Shown: piece after piece, positions 48,472 to 61,559 of the stretch
How positions within the stretch are numbered: position 1 is the first letter of the stretch
How the letters are laid out: the number at the start of each line of letters is the position of its first letter
Source: Warburgia ugandensis
Lineage: Eukaryota; Streptophyta; Magnoliopsida; Canellales; Canellaceae
Assembly (NCBI GenBank): GCA_035236585.1
Contig: CP141130.1
Span: forward strand, 29,399,501-29,463,500
Direction of reading: 5' to 3'
DNA: 64,000 nt
The notes under the pieces: generated by a model
Told to the model about the DNA's origin: nothing
The model's database searches: none
The model's input: only the letters and a program-made list of their open reading frames with translations
Made by a program: the position numbers and the translations under genes

Positions 48472-51239
48472 GGGGAGTAAAAAGATGGCTTTAACATTTT
48501 TATCCTTTTGGGAGAGTTTTGGGTGGAGTTCAACATTTTTCTCATGGTGTATTTGAAGAGAGTTGTAGTGGTTGTAATTGAAGGGCTTTATATTTTCTTG
48601 CTTGGCTTGGAGTGAATCTTAGCGGACTTTTCAATATGTGATATATCAAGAAAGAGATGTTGGGTGTGGACTTCCAATATGGGAAAGTTTTAGTCTTTTT
48701 TTTTGCTTTCTTTGTAATCTCATCAAGTTCTTGTAGTATTCTAAAACTTAGTTCTAGTAAAAGTTCATTATATTTTTGCTTACTCTTTTTTATTTTTTAT
48801 TTTTTATGTTTAAGTGTTATGTCCTTTGGTGTTTTATTCTTGCTTTTATAAGTAGACATATTTTCATGCTTAGTAATAGTTTAATTGCTTTGTATCTATT
48901 TTTCTTAGATGCTATGATTATATGTGCTTTGTTTTAATTTTTAGTTATGTTTCTCATAGCATAAGCATAACATATAGCAGAAATCATATCATATACACAT
49001 CATAGATGATATTCATATCACATAAAGCACAAGTCATGAGAGTTCTTATTTCATCTTTCACAATTGAAATGCCTCTTATAATCTTATCATTTGACATAGC
49101 TACCTACTACTAGAAGTTTGAATCTAGATTAATGATCAAAGTGCTTACTTAATGCCATAATGTAACCAAACTCAATTATAAAAGTATTATAACATTTCAA
49201 AGACTTACTAAAGTGTGCTTCATCTGATCTAGCTCCATCTTAAGTTCCAGCCCACTTTTACAACCTATATTGTTCATATAACTCATGTATGTCCAAGTTT
49301 AGTTACATACAATATTATGTGTGATATCCCATTTATGGTTATTTAATCCATCCATAACATTTGTCATGTAGGGAAAACTATTATTTTCTTAGTGCAACAC
49401 CTACAATTTCCCATGTTCAACTAGTAACCAGTAATAAGCCTAATTTTCTACCATAATGCCGATGACCTAGGCATCTTATTTTTGAAATTGCATTCTTCTA
49501 TGTTGTTTCTTATTGCATAAGTTTTGTATCCATATAGTTTTTAACCTTAATCGAGGTCTAGTTTATACCTAGATAACAAAAACTCTAGGTTAACTCTCTG
49601 TAGGAAACTGCGTCAAGTAGTAAAAAACATAACTATGTGTCGACCCTTTTCCTATATCTCATAAAAACTTCATCAAATTTTAATTGAGATATTCTAATAG
49701 TATATAGGAACTAATGATAATTTTTTTGTTTAAATATTATAATGTTTGATATCCGAGCCATTGATAGATGTGTCATGGGGTTTTTGTTAGTCAACAGGGC
49801 GGTAACCAGTAACTCCTTGTTTTTCTGAAATTCACCAAATTTTAACTGAAGTATTTTTGAAAAGTACTTTTCACATGGTTAAAATTTTGTGGAGAAATTT
49901 TATCATTTTATGCCCAAAATAGTAGCATCTTGACCCATAGGTTTTTGACTAGTAAGCAGGGTTGGAGTCCCTTGAAACCAATCATGCCCAAATCACAGTT
50001 TCCTCCCTTTTTCTCATCCAAATTCTTAATTAAAACTCTCATAAAGATTTTAATTGCTAAATTAGAAATACATTTGTATAGTTTTCATAGTCAAACAGAT
50101 CTAGCAAGCATGTTAGAAATGTTCAAGAATTCAATAGTGTGCAGTCAAGCAAGCGGTAGAGAGCATAAGGTATAAAAACATGATGAAATCATTGGGTTCT
50201 TTTTACTAGAAACAGTGACCACTGGTATCAAATATAGTTAAAAACTATTGGAACATGAGAAAATCCCTACTAAAACTCTATGATACCATAGATTTTGATA
50301 TAAAATAAAAATAGGGTTATTCTACCATGGAAGCATGGAAGTTTTCTATTGAAAACCATTCAAGAAAAGCCCCAGAAAAGTCCTAATCTAGGACTTTTTC
50401 CACCCCCTACTTGGTTTCTCTTTTTTTATCTTTCTCCTTATTTTTCCTTCTCTCCTCCCTTTTCTTCAAGTTTTCTTCCACATTTTCTTCAGTACTAGGT
50501 CTGGTCATCCTCTCCTCCTTGTAGCTCCACATTTTCTCCCTTATTTCCTTTCTTTCTATCCTTTCGAGACTAGCTCTTTTACAAATCTCTCCTATTAGTT
50601 TCCTTCTTAAGCTAGACTTTATTCTCCTAATAGGACTCCCATAGTACTCCACATGAATCCCTCTCATTTTCCTCCTATTCCACCACATTTTTTACTCCTC
50701 CAAAAGTCCTGAAAAGGAGGTGCCTCATTCACCCGTAAAAACAAGGTGCCTCCTACCTTTCTAAATGGGTAGGTCCTACTCTAAGATATCCTATAGTTCC
50801 AATCTATTATCCTAGCATTCCATACCTATGTGGGCCATGCTTCCATCGACCATTCACTCCCTCTCCTTGGCTAGCTTAGTGCTTCGTCAAGGCTTAAATC
50901 CTGGCTTTTATTCTCACCCTATAATTCATCCATTCTCCTTAGTTCTCATCTTCCTAGATTAGGTTATCTTATAGCCTATGGTTATCTAAATCCATAGTGC
51001 TTCATAATTATATGCTTGATGATTGTCTCACCCTAAATGCATGCTCTACTTAACAATAAACATGGTTTTTATCTCCTTGACAACCTTAATCTCTATCTTA
51101 ACTTATGGTTATCGTAGAACATTTTATAAACACATTCATAATGTGAAGTTCAATAAACTTAGTAATGAATATTTCAGATGTTACAAAGTCAGCTTTGTCA
51201 AGGTTAGAGGATTTCATACAAAACACTTAATAAATTGAT
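47155..51239. other. Repeat-rich intergenic region, unresolved
   Basis: 47893 starts TGATAAGTAGATC, like an Athila/TAT LTR start, and 48480-48850 has the T-rich LTR style, but I cannot find a matching right end. A (TC)n run lies at 48424-48465. 49640-50110 has 'accaaattttaactgaa' and 'tttttgactagtaagcagg' words seen in gypsy LTRs. No real gene is seen. Confidence 0.35.
48424..48465. repeat. (TC)n microsatellite
   Basis: About 21 uninterrupted TC dinucleotides, the longest dinucleotide run in the window. Confidence 0.95.
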
Positions 51240-52269
51240 AGTAATATCTAAGCCAATCCAAGAAAACTTTGCACCTAAGTCATTGTCTTTGGTGCCTCCC
51301 ACTTTTCTATTGCTTCTACTTTTGCAAGGTCCACAGCCACTCCATCCTTAGAAATAATATTACCTAAGAAGTATACTTCCTCTAACCAAAATTTGCACTT
51401 ACTAAACATTGCATATAATTGATGACTTATGAGTTTGTGTAGTACCATTTGCAAGTGCTCTTAATCCTCCTCCAGATTCTTAGAGTATACTAGAATATCA
51501 TAGACAAATTCAATTGTAAACTTGTTAAGATATTGTTTGAACACTCTATTCATGAGATCCATAAATGCTGCTAAAGCATTTGGCAATCCAAATGGCATGA
51601 CTCTAATTCATAATGGTCATATTGAGTCCTAAAAGCCATCTTTGATATATCCTCCTCCCTAATCCTTAAATGCTGATAGCCCAACCTCAAGTCAGTCTTT
51701 GAGAATATCTTAAATTCCTCTAACTATTCAAATAGATAATTTATTTGAGGTAGGGGATACTTATTTTTAATGGTCATTGCATTTAGCATTGGGTAGTCTA
51801 TACAAAGTTTCACTGATTCATGTTTCCTCTTGATGAAAAGTATCAGGGCTCCCCATGGTGATACACTTGATCGAATAAACCCCTCATCTAACAATTCTTA
51901 AAGTTGACTTTTTAGCTCTCATAGCTCAGCTAGTGTCATGCTATAAGGTGCCTTGGAAATAGGAACTATCCCTATTATCAACTTGATTTTGAAATCAATT
52001 CCCATCTCGATGGCAATCCAAGTAGTCCCTCAGGAAACACATCTAGGAAATTTGGCACTACTGCCACCTCATCTAGCTTAGGTCTCTCACTATTGCCTCC
52101 ACCTTGGCCAGATAGGCCTGACAAGCTCAAGCAATGTGTTTAGTTGCCTTTATTGCATATATTGCACATGCCACCAAGTAGTCATTCTTTCACTACAAGG
52201 AAGCAATCTCCTCCCTTGGTACTTCAAAGACCATATGCTTCTTTAACAATCTACCATCCCCCAGTGTAG
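51240..52269 (-). pseudogene. Ty3/gypsy reverse transcriptase relic
   Basis: Minus-strand conceptual translation gives [51 protein letters not shown] and, in shifted frames, the [16 protein letters not shown]-like and [10 protein letters not shown]-like blocks, ending near the FLG/VDPAKI region. These are the standard chromovirus-type RT motifs in order. The catalytic YxDD region and its neighbours are broken by frame changes and stops. It continues as protease and gag on the far side of the inserted LTR (57630 onward). RNase H and integrase are absent to the left. Confidence 0.85.
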
Positions 52270-54520
52270 TGTAACAACCCCAATTTTTATGAATATAATT
52301 GAATTATAAAAAAATTTAAAGGTTAAAATTTTAAAAGTGGAATTGAAACTTGAGTTCCAGGAAAATTCATTTAAAAAAATAAAATTAAGACTTAAAACTT
52401 GGATATTTGTAATGTACTCGAAAAACCGATCAGAATGACTGTAAGTACGTCAAATTTTGAGTTTGGATGAAAAACCCTTAATTTTCTCCATTTTTAAGAA
52501 TAAAAGGGTAAAATGATAATTTTATTAATAACTGAGACCTAAGACATCAAAAATTGGAATGTACTTGGAAATACGATCCAACGCCAATAAGTGCACTCAA
52601 TTTTGAGTCTGGGAGAATAATATGGATTTTTCTCCATAAAAGGGCAAAATGGTCTTTTCACACCTCCAGGGGGCCACAAAGGGATCCAACGGCTAGAAAA
52701 CATGTCATCATGAGTCAAACCACTACCAGCTTCTAGTGGATAAGGAGGTGGTAGTGGGAATCCAAGGACAATTTAATAATAAAAAGAAATCAAACATGAT
52801 AATTACAAGTAATCATGGAAAATTCAAAACTCCTTACAAATAGCTCATAAAATTTCCAAAAATTATCCTAATGTTCTTCACGAGGTCCCCTAGAATGCCC
52901 CAAAATACTAGCTCTAAAATCCTCCCCATTCTCCCCTAATTATCTTTTCTTTCTCTCCTTCTCTCTCATTCTCTGTGGGCGTGTCCCCAGACGCACCCAG
53001 GCAAACGACCCCATGTCTGCATCAGGCACATCCAGAGATGCGTTGTCCATGATGAACTAAGGTTTCTGCCTAGGAAACCCTAATTCAATTAGACATCACA
53101 TTCCAACCGTTGGAACTAGATCTTCACTGTTAGATGTGTTCGGGCTAAGGTGATCTGCAAAAGTCCTTTGGTTTCATAATGATCCACCTCCTGGATCGTT
53201 GAGAAATCCCAAACAAAGAACAACTCCATTACTCGTTACTATCTCTGGCGGAGTTTCAAGCTATTCTGGCCAATCTGGCTATTAAACGGTGATCTTGCAT
53301 CGTTAAATGTCTTCATTTCATGGCGATCTACCAAAGCCCCATGCTTTCCCACCTTCTCCGGCAACAACAACTGCCAATTTCACGACTATATGCGTTTTCA
53401 AGGTCTAAGGTTTATTTATGGGTTTCTTCTCCATCTCTGGCATGATTTCTTCTTCTCCAGTGATCTTCTCTTCACCGAACTGGCACAAGTAGGTGGAACC
53501 TTCACTCCCCTTTCAATTTCGGCATCCCTTAGGTGATCTTCGGCCTTTAAGTGAACTCCCCGGCTGTTGATCCGTCAAGAATGATGAATCCAGCAATAGG
53601 GTAGAGAGCCCTACCATGGATGGCTCAGATTGAAATTCTGAGCCATTGGATGGATTCTTGGGCCCCAAAAACCCTAGGAGATGAAATCTGGGCCCTTGAT
53701 CTTGTAGGATGGAGGAGATCTAGTGATGGGCGATCTGATGGTCCAGATCTGGACCGTCTCTCCTATCACTGATCACCTGTCCCTAGTGGTAGGTAATCCT
53801 AGGCAACAGGCATGGGTCGACCTCCTTTTGTCTTTTTCTGTGGAGTTGATCTCAGTCATCCAATTTTGAATTGAAATCTTAATTCTTCAATTAAGAGCTC
53901 AATTTAGATATGATTTTAGATCTGAAAGTTTCTATAGCTTCCTTATCACTTGTATAAGTTACTGAACTCATGAAATATATTTTTAAAATTGTCTTTATTG
54001 GCGATAATCACAAAAATCCATAGTAACAATATTGGATCGTGAACAAGATGATCTCAAAATTGAGATCTGAATTGATGGATGGGCTTAGGAGGTCTTAAAA
54101 CCTTAAGGACCATAATCACAATAAAATTTCTAGGTTTTTAGATAAATAAAATTAACAAAAATAGTAAGATTTCAGCCCTTGAAACGAGTTGAAATCTTAA
54201 AATCCCAATTCTAATATCAATTTAACTCCAAATTGAGATAAAAAAGTTAGGTTGCATTCCTCTTGACGAGTAGAACCTACTGAACTTAGAAAATTTATGT
54301 TTTGATGCATGTAAAATTCTATTAAGAAAGAAAAGTATTACTAATTCTTATGATTAGTGAAATTTGGAATGATCAAACTCTATAATTCTAATCCATTGAT
54401 GATCTTTGATTCTAAAACATGGAATCAATGGTTATAAGTGATTGATCTATGTTTAATTAAGAGATCTAGCCTTAAAAGTAGTAAAAAAAAATGCATGAAA
54501 ATGAATGGAATGTTGGACTT

Positions 54521-54547
54521 GATGATGATGATGATGATGATGATGAT
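54521..54547. repeat. (GAT)n microsatellite
   Basis: Nine GAT triplets within the long solo LTR. Confidence 0.9.
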
Positions 54548-55375
54548 TTGAGATAGATTAAGATCTATGCCCTTAAATTGGATAAAATGACTTAATATCT
54601 TCTTGATCGGCTGGATTGCGAAGATTAAATCATCGGATGAAATGCATTAATGATCTAATGATCAAATCACATTAAGAAGATATATTAGATCTAAGGGAAA
54701 ATAAAAGGATCAAGATCTTAACCCTAAAAGGTATAGAAATAAACTATGATCGTTGGATCATGATGAATAGTTATGGCATGTTAGATTTTCATTTGAATTA
54801 TTGAATATTATTATAATTGTCTTTTATTGCTTAGTAGATTTAATTGTAGATTTATTGATTTATTTATGCTTTAATGCTTATATTATGAAAATTACATTGA
54901 AAATGTAATGAAATGAAAAATAGAGTTGAAGGACATTTACATGGAATGAATGACATGGACTTAATGATAGTAAGGGCTATAGTTAGTAGGATAATATAAG
55001 GAATATCATTTCCTTGGCCCAAATTAGGAGAATAATGAAACTCCATGAATGACATTTTAAATGTTCATGGACTTAATTAAAATCAATTAGAAAGAGTACT
55101 TAGGGTTAAAATGCTCATAGGAACCTTATGAAAGGTTGAGCTAAGGACACACTAATGAATGCTAAACATGGTGGTTAAGGGGTTTTCTAATAGAGCCTCG
55201 CTCTTCCCCTACCTTCCATTGACATTTGTGAGGTCTAAACGGGTCCTTACATGAGTATTGAAGTAACCATTTTGTGCTCAGCCATTCAACTAGTAAACCT
55301 TAGTCAATTGGAAATAAGAGTAGTCTAGACTTAGGATGAAAAAAGCTATCTTCAACTAGTAAAATATTAACTGGT

Positions 55376-55377
<2 letters not shown>

Positions 55378-55414
<37 letters not shown>
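55378..55414. repeat. (AAT)n microsatellite
   Basis: Twelve AAT triplets within the long solo LTR. Confidence 0.9.
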
Positions 55415-55415
<1 letters not shown>

Positions 55416-56991
55416 GAAGAGCACAAAAGGTTAGTAAAATATCTAATCTTAATAAAAATTATAAGTAAGATAAGGATGATCAAATAAGATCCATAAGATC
55501 TTGAACGATCAAGAACAATAAGAATCATGACATTGTATTGTACTTAGTATGCATGTTTATTAGTATGTATGTTGTAGATCAAATCTAGATCATTAGATTA
55601 GATCATCCAAACCCTTGATCAGATATGATTCAAGAAAGAGAACTAGGATCATCCTCCTTAGGGATGATCAAATAACTGAACTTAGATCAAAGAAGAACTA
55701 GATAATAGAAGATCTAGGCCCTCGATCTTTATCAACAAGTATAGATTGTTGATCAAAGGATCTATGAAAGATTAAGATTAAGGAGATGGACACACAAAGA
55801 CTTAGAGATAGAAAATACTTAGATCTGAAAGGTTAGAAGATCATTCTAACCTGCAGATCTACTGATCAATAGGATAAAATACTATATGAGGAAGATAGAT
55901 TATATGGATGATAGGAACACAAGACATATCTAAATCCTTTATATTAAAGGATAAGATTAGATAAGGAATATAGATAGGAGATTATCCAAAATTGTACAAA
56001 TCATGATAGTATGTATGTATTGACAGATTACATACATCAATCATGGAGGATCTAAAGGGATGGATCACTACATGAAGGTTGGTGGAACTTTAAGAATACA
56101 AGACTTGTGGTCTGTGGAATTGTTGTTATTCATAGACATTATAATGCTTAAGGATGATAATATGTTTAGTTACATTTGAATCATAATTCATGCATACGAG
56201 ATAGAGATAACTGTTGAAATTAGATGAACACATAATAAATACATGGGTATCATTTATGATTACCCCTAGACTTAGATAAGAACACAATAATAATGGATAT
56301 CATTTGTATGAAATGAGTATCCTTACACTTAATAACATTTGGTATATGAATACTAAATTAAAGGAAATGGGGATCATTTACAATAAATGATTAATCCCTA
56401 AACTTATAAGAATATGGGTATCATTCATTGTAAATGAGGATCCCTAAATCTAGAAATAAAATCATATCCTTAGTATGAGGATATTGAATACGATGATAAT
56501 ATAAATAGACATATCGTCTGAGATGTACAAGAAGTATTTTAGATACAAGCATGGAGGCTTGTGGTTTTGTTTTAAATAGGCATAAGCCTAGGGATGCTAT
56601 GCTAGGGAAGTTATGAGGGTTTGGCCACCCGCTTCCCAAAATATGACGATATTATGATACCTTGCCCAAAGAAAGGCTAAAAGTTGGGGGGATAGTTATG
56701 GGAGGGCCCCACTGTGAAAGTCCTGTCTCTCCATATGGGCAGTGACACAGTATTTTCCACCGTGGTATTAGTGGTGAACAGGACAGTTATCCGAGCATGC
56801 TAGTATGGATCAGACTGCAGCATGGTAGTCCTTAAGTATTTTGCATATGATGCATGGCATAGTGAGATGCCAATACTGCCCTAATGAGGAAGTATTTTCC
56901 CAGCAAAAGTCTGGATGATTTATTAACTCAATATATCTGAGTATGGATATTGATGTTTGAGATATTGACTATTTTTCACTGTTTTTGACCG

Positions 56992-57009
56992 TATATATAT
57001 ATATATATA
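56992..57009. repeat. (TA)n microsatellite
   Basis: Nine TA dinucleotides near the 3' part of the long solo LTR. Confidence 0.85.
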
Positions 57010-57629
57010 CATTCGATATAGTGGTGAGTGGTTTGGAAATTATCATAATGGATGCTACATGATAAATTTATGATTGAATGATCATATATGGTATGGTTCA
57101 TGGAAATTGAAGTATGTGATTAATGTGGAATATGATGATTATGAATACTATACTTGTGAATTATACAATTCCATATGTTCTTGAGTCCCCTACCAAGCAT
57201 AACTTGCTAAGATATTGTAAATGTTTGAATATTTACAATATCTCAGATACTGAAGGAAAGGAATGGACGGATACGACATGGGAAGACGAAGACCATATTG
57301 TTGATCAAGATTATGTACATTTGTGAAAGAATTGGATTGTATTTTGGTTTATGTATTTTAGACATAAGATGTAATAAAGGGGCTGTGTATGTGAACCACT
57401 GGATCAATCCTACAATTTTAATAAAATGAGTTTCTTTGGAAACATATGTTATACATAAAATTATGTATGTATATGTGAGTGAAATGTGGCATTTAGGTTT
57501 TCTGAAAAGAATTTCAAAGAATTTTTTTTTTCATTGCTTAAGTTTTCAAAATGTTTGCAAACTTGGTCGACCACCATTTCAAAAGGACTAACAAAAATGT
57601 ATTTAAAAAACTCAGGTCATCACATGTAG

Positions 57630-58920
57630 TGCCAACCAATCCATTCCAAAGATAACATCAAAATCTGTTATCGTTGTCAAAATCAAATGACATCCATTCT
57701 CCTATCCAAAATCATAATGGGAACATCCTAAAGATGTTCTCGAGTGTGAATTGACTCACCCACCATAGCCATAACATCCATGTGAAATCTAGGTTTTGGA
57801 TATGACTTTCCAAACATCACCCAAACTCAGGTGATATAAAGGAATGAGTCAAACCAATATCAAATAATATATGAGTAGATATATCATAGATGAATGGTGC
57901 ACCTTCCATCACATCATATGAAGTTTGGATGCATGCTCAAATGTAATAGGAAATACACATCCTTGGCTACGAGGCATATGATTTTAGGGTACTTTCCTTT
58001 CGGTCTTCTTCTTCTTCTCTGAAACTATAGCAGCTATTGTTTAAAACATCATAGGGCTTGCCTAAGTGGTGCCTCTTGCACCTAGGGCATGGTTTGGAGT
58101 TGATAGTGTTTTCTCTCTTGACGAATATGCATTTCCTTAAGTGCTAATGTTTAGTTGATTGCATTGGTCTCTTGTCTTCCTAGATCTACTTCCCATGGGG
58201 GATGCCTTATCTCTTCTTAGCTTGGGCCCTCTTGAAGTCTTTCTGAAAATTTGATGCCATTGTACTTCCTTTGACATAGAAGTAGGCTATACATCAAGGA
58301 CCTTAGCCCTCAAACTAGCAATCAATCTATTCATGTATTTCTCTACAACTTTCTCATCTGAATCACATATATTTAGTGTGATCCTCCTAAGACTTGTGGA
58401 TTTTTTCTCATACTAGAGGACTATTTATCCCCCTGCTCAAGGCCTAGAAACTCCTTATCTTTCTATTAGTTGATGTATGATAGAAAATACTTGGTGAAGA
58501 ACACATCTCTATTGCAATACAACATCAACATATGCAATTTGAGTCTACTCCATTGTCTATCACCGAAAGGCAGCCTCTCTTGTCATGATGAATGTTTCTT
58601 AGACAATCTTACGATCCTCTGGAATGTTCATCACCTTTGGGACCCTCTCAACCTCAAATATCCAGGTCTTTGCAACATCAAGCTCATCCTCTCACGTGAA
58701 AGTTAGGGCCATCTTCTTAAGATGATCCAATTTGTTATATGCCCACTGACATTTGCTTTGTGCCCTTGGCCAGCCTTGTTATGTTGCCTGTTGCATATAT
58801 TGCCCAAACTATTGCATAAACTGATGCATGGGCTCTTCTCCAACATTGATTGATGAATTAGATGCAGACTGGGTGGGTCTAGAGCCAGTAGGGATGTGTG
58901 TTCTAGGCATGATTTATTTC
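57630..58920 (-). pseudogene. gag-protease relic of the split gypsy element
   Basis: Read on the minus strand from 58913: MPRTHIPTGSRPTQS, GEEPMHQFMQ, FGQYMQQAT, then WIFEVERVPKVMNIPEDRK (gag core), TFIMTREAAF, a DEKVVEKYMNRLI block, and toward 57630 a protease-type block (MAMVGESIHT, VPIMILDRRMDV). Many stops. These are the same blocks as in the element at 23738-25445 but clearly diverged, so it is a related, older family. The reading continues across the inserted LTR into the RT relic. Confidence 0.8.
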
Positions 58921-59043
58921 AAATTAAACAATCTAGCAAGAGCTTTCTCCTTAGCTAGATCTAAGGTCTCTTTCTCTCTTTTTACTAGTGCTATTGGCTA
59001 TTGATGTCTCTTAGGATCTAATTGATTATAATGGATAAACCTG

Positions 59044-59057
59044 GGCTCTGATACCAA
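59044..59057 (-). other. Primer-binding site, initiator Met-tRNA type
   Basis: On the minus strand TTGGTATCAGAGCC, an exact match to the usual plant sequence, two bases after the LTR end (GGGGCATGACA). It fixes the orientation of the split gypsy element and of the LTR to its right. Confidence 0.9.
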
Positions 59058-59059
59058 CC

Positions 59060-60420
59060 TGTCATGCCCCAGGTTTTTTTAAAAGACAACTTTACAAAAG
59101 ATAAATATATTTTTTATAAATTCAGCAATTCTTCATAAACTTTTTTATCCACTTTTCTTTTATAAAAAACATCATTTTTAAGACGCTTGGGGGTTAATTA
59201 ATTCTATAAAAATTGGCTTACATTTGAGTCGTACCATACATCAATTCAAAAACATATTCCTCGTTCAGCCATTTAAAATCCAATTAACCATGAATAAAAA
59301 TTCATCAATAAGTTAGCATTCATCTGTGCTTTACAATTGATACCCATAAAAATTTAAATTAAATATATAAGTTCTTATTTCAACTGGTTCTCACATCAGA
59401 CTACACCAAGTGTTTTTTAACACCATATCCACATCTAATTAAGCCGCTCTTCCTTCAAACTCCTGTTCTTCATATTTGAGATATTGTAAACAAGATACAA
59501 TATCTCATTAAGCTAATGCTTGTGTTGGTGAAAACAAGATTGCATTCACTAGTAAAAGCATAAGTTTATGGATTATAACATAATTCTAGTTATGCATCAA
59601 CAAATACATAAAACTTCATAGTGGAATCCACCTATCGTGGAAGGGTGTCGTGAGTCACTTATAGTGGAATCTACTACCAACCAAGAAAATTACCACTCTT
59701 GGCAATTGATACCATTCCACCTAAGTGGTCAGAGGCCGAGAGACCAACCCATATAACCTCTTAGCATAGTGCCCTTAGGTTTAGTAGCCTATCATATAAT
59801 TATCAAAGACTTGGATATCCTTATGATAACATGTCATGAGCAAAACTATCAAGCAAAGAAAAATAGATTTATGACTTTATAACATCACTTTTTCATGTCT
59901 TTAGAATGATAGCATAAGAGTCATTTCCTGAATTTTATTTTATTTTCACACAGTGGCAGACCATACACTAATTTGAACATTTAATAGTCCAAAACTAGTC
60001 CTTGAACTAGGGTGTTTAACAGTTCAAAATCAGTCCCTGAATAGAATATTTAGCATGCCATAAACATAGCTTATGGCTGTCCAAAACATAGCTATAATAG
60101 TCTAAAAATTCGAAGTATAAAGTATAATGTTTGACAATCAACAATGCTACTTATAACAACAAAAAAATAGAGCTTGTGGCAGTCTAAAAACATAGTTTAT
60201 ATAGTCTAAAACTAGTGCTTAACTAAAGTGTTTAGCAGTCTATATACATGTCTAATATTAGTCCCAAAACATGGTTTGTGGCAATTCACAAGCATGTCTT
60301 ATGGCAGTCCCAAAACCTGGTATGATAGTCCAAAAGCATGTCTTATAACAGTCTCAAAACATGGTTTATGACAATTCAAAGCATGTCTTATAGCAATCCC
60401 AAACCATGGTTTATGATAGT
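59060..60420 (-). mobile_element. 5' LTR (3' part) of the split gypsy element
   Basis: On the plus strand it begins TGTCATGCCCCAGGTTTTTT. It contains the block 'aagtggtcagaggccgagagacc...cctcttagcatagtgccctta' shared with the LTR at 61560. It is interrupted at 60421 by another LTR and its other end is not identified. Confidence 0.75.
60247..60420. repeat. Minisatellite of four ~45 bp units
   Basis: Units start at 60247, 60293, 60337 and 60382 (spacing 46, 44 and 45) with the layout 'catgtcttat.gcagtcccaaaacatggtttatgacaattcaaag'. More decayed relatives extend left to about 60060. The array ends where the next LTR starts. Confidence 0.8.
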
Positions 60421-61559
60421 TGATACACATAAATACTACAAATAATATTCCTAGAATTAGCATTTTTAACCCTTGATTTACTTTAAATATGACTAATTAA
60501 GGGTTATCTTACATTTTGCATGATCAGAGTACAAGTGAGAAAAATGCTATATTTGGCAACCTAAAATCCTAAAGGGGAGACCATTTGAGGAAAGTCATGG
60601 ACATGCATGTCAAGAACCATGAAACCAAGAAGTTGAGAATGCTATGGAGCTGTCCTTATCAAACTCAGCACTGATAGAAATCCCATGCAAACGACCAACC
60701 TTATTTGCTCAAATGAAGGTGCCTTTATCAAAAGGGAGGGTGGCTGATTTTCCATGCATGCATGCATGCATGAATTCCACAACCTTGGGGAACTTTTAAG
60801 TGAAGCTATTGTGTTATACAATGGATCCACACATGCATGTATAATTACTTAGAAACTGGGGCCCACTTGAAGACTACACTATTTCTCTTACTTTTTCACT
60901 TAACTTCAGAATGGGACCCATAATGGAAGTCTACGATTTTTTGCATGCATGTAAACGTGTCACACTCTAAAAATCATTATTACATGAGAAAAATAATGAG
61001 AATAAAAAGGTGAGAAAAGTGGACATGGAGAGGTACATTTATGTGAAATCTACAACTTATATTCATCCACAATTTTGAAGAAATAATGGCCAAGATCTAC
61101 CATAACTTAGGGATATCATAGGAAGCATCCAATAAGAAGTGACTTATGCTGTGGTGGACAAATAAAGAATTGTGTAAGAGAGGGAAGTAAAGCATCCCCA
61201 TTGGTGAATATTTTTTTTGTGGGCTGCCTACCATAATTTAAAGAAAGAATGTGTTATTTTCAAGTGGAGGAAATGTGTTCTACATGAGGGAATCTATGAG
61301 TAGTCTAGCATGTAATTTGGTGGAGATAATTTTAGTGGGCTGTGGAGAGATTTATGGGGAGAAAACATGTTTTGCTTGAGGAGGAAAAGTGAAGTGAAAA
61401 AACAAAAAAACATATTTCTGTCTAGGAACCTTCTACAAAATCCTAGCCATTCACTCTAGGTCATGATAATATGGGGGATAAATATTGGAGAAAATCAAGA
61501 GGCTAGGACATGATCATATGGGGGACTTGGAAAAGAAAATATAGGAGGGTATGACATGA
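60421..61559 (+). mobile_element. 5' fragment of an Athila/TAT-family LTR
   Basis: It starts TGATACACATAAATACTAC, aligned with the LTR starts at 6318 and 31390. Near 61215-61260 and 61365 it shares 'gggctgcctaccat..tttaa' and 'gaaaacatgttttgc' with 32190-32250 of the solo LTR. The presumed duplication to its left is ATAGT (60416-60420). It is cut at 61559 by the next LTR. Confidence 0.65.

Larger units (their letters stand above)
52270..57624 (+). mobile_element. 5.36 kb solo LTR, Del/Tekay-like, inserted in pol
   Basis: It starts TGTAACAACCCC and ends AAACTCAGGTCATCACA, with perfect 5 bp duplications TGTAG at 52265-52269 and 57625-57629. Plus orientation is inferred from a block near 56580-56640 ('gcataagcctagggatgctatgctaggg', then 'ggccacccgc') that is the reverse complement of blocks in the minus-strand LTRs at 59700 and 62740. 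No gag or pol is seen within it. 5355 bp is long for an LTR. It holds (GAT)n at 54521-54547, (AAT)n at 55378-55414 and (TA)n at 56992-57009. Confidence 0.8.

Noticed and set aside
47893-49035. Possible LTR starting TGATAAGTAGATC and ending before TGAGA
   Set aside because: Flanks TGAGT and TGAGA differ, and the end lacks the family's terminal layout, so the boundaries are not supported.
54521-55414. Triplet repeats considered as coding homopolymer tracts
   Set aside because: They lie inside a non-coding solo LTR with no open frame around them.
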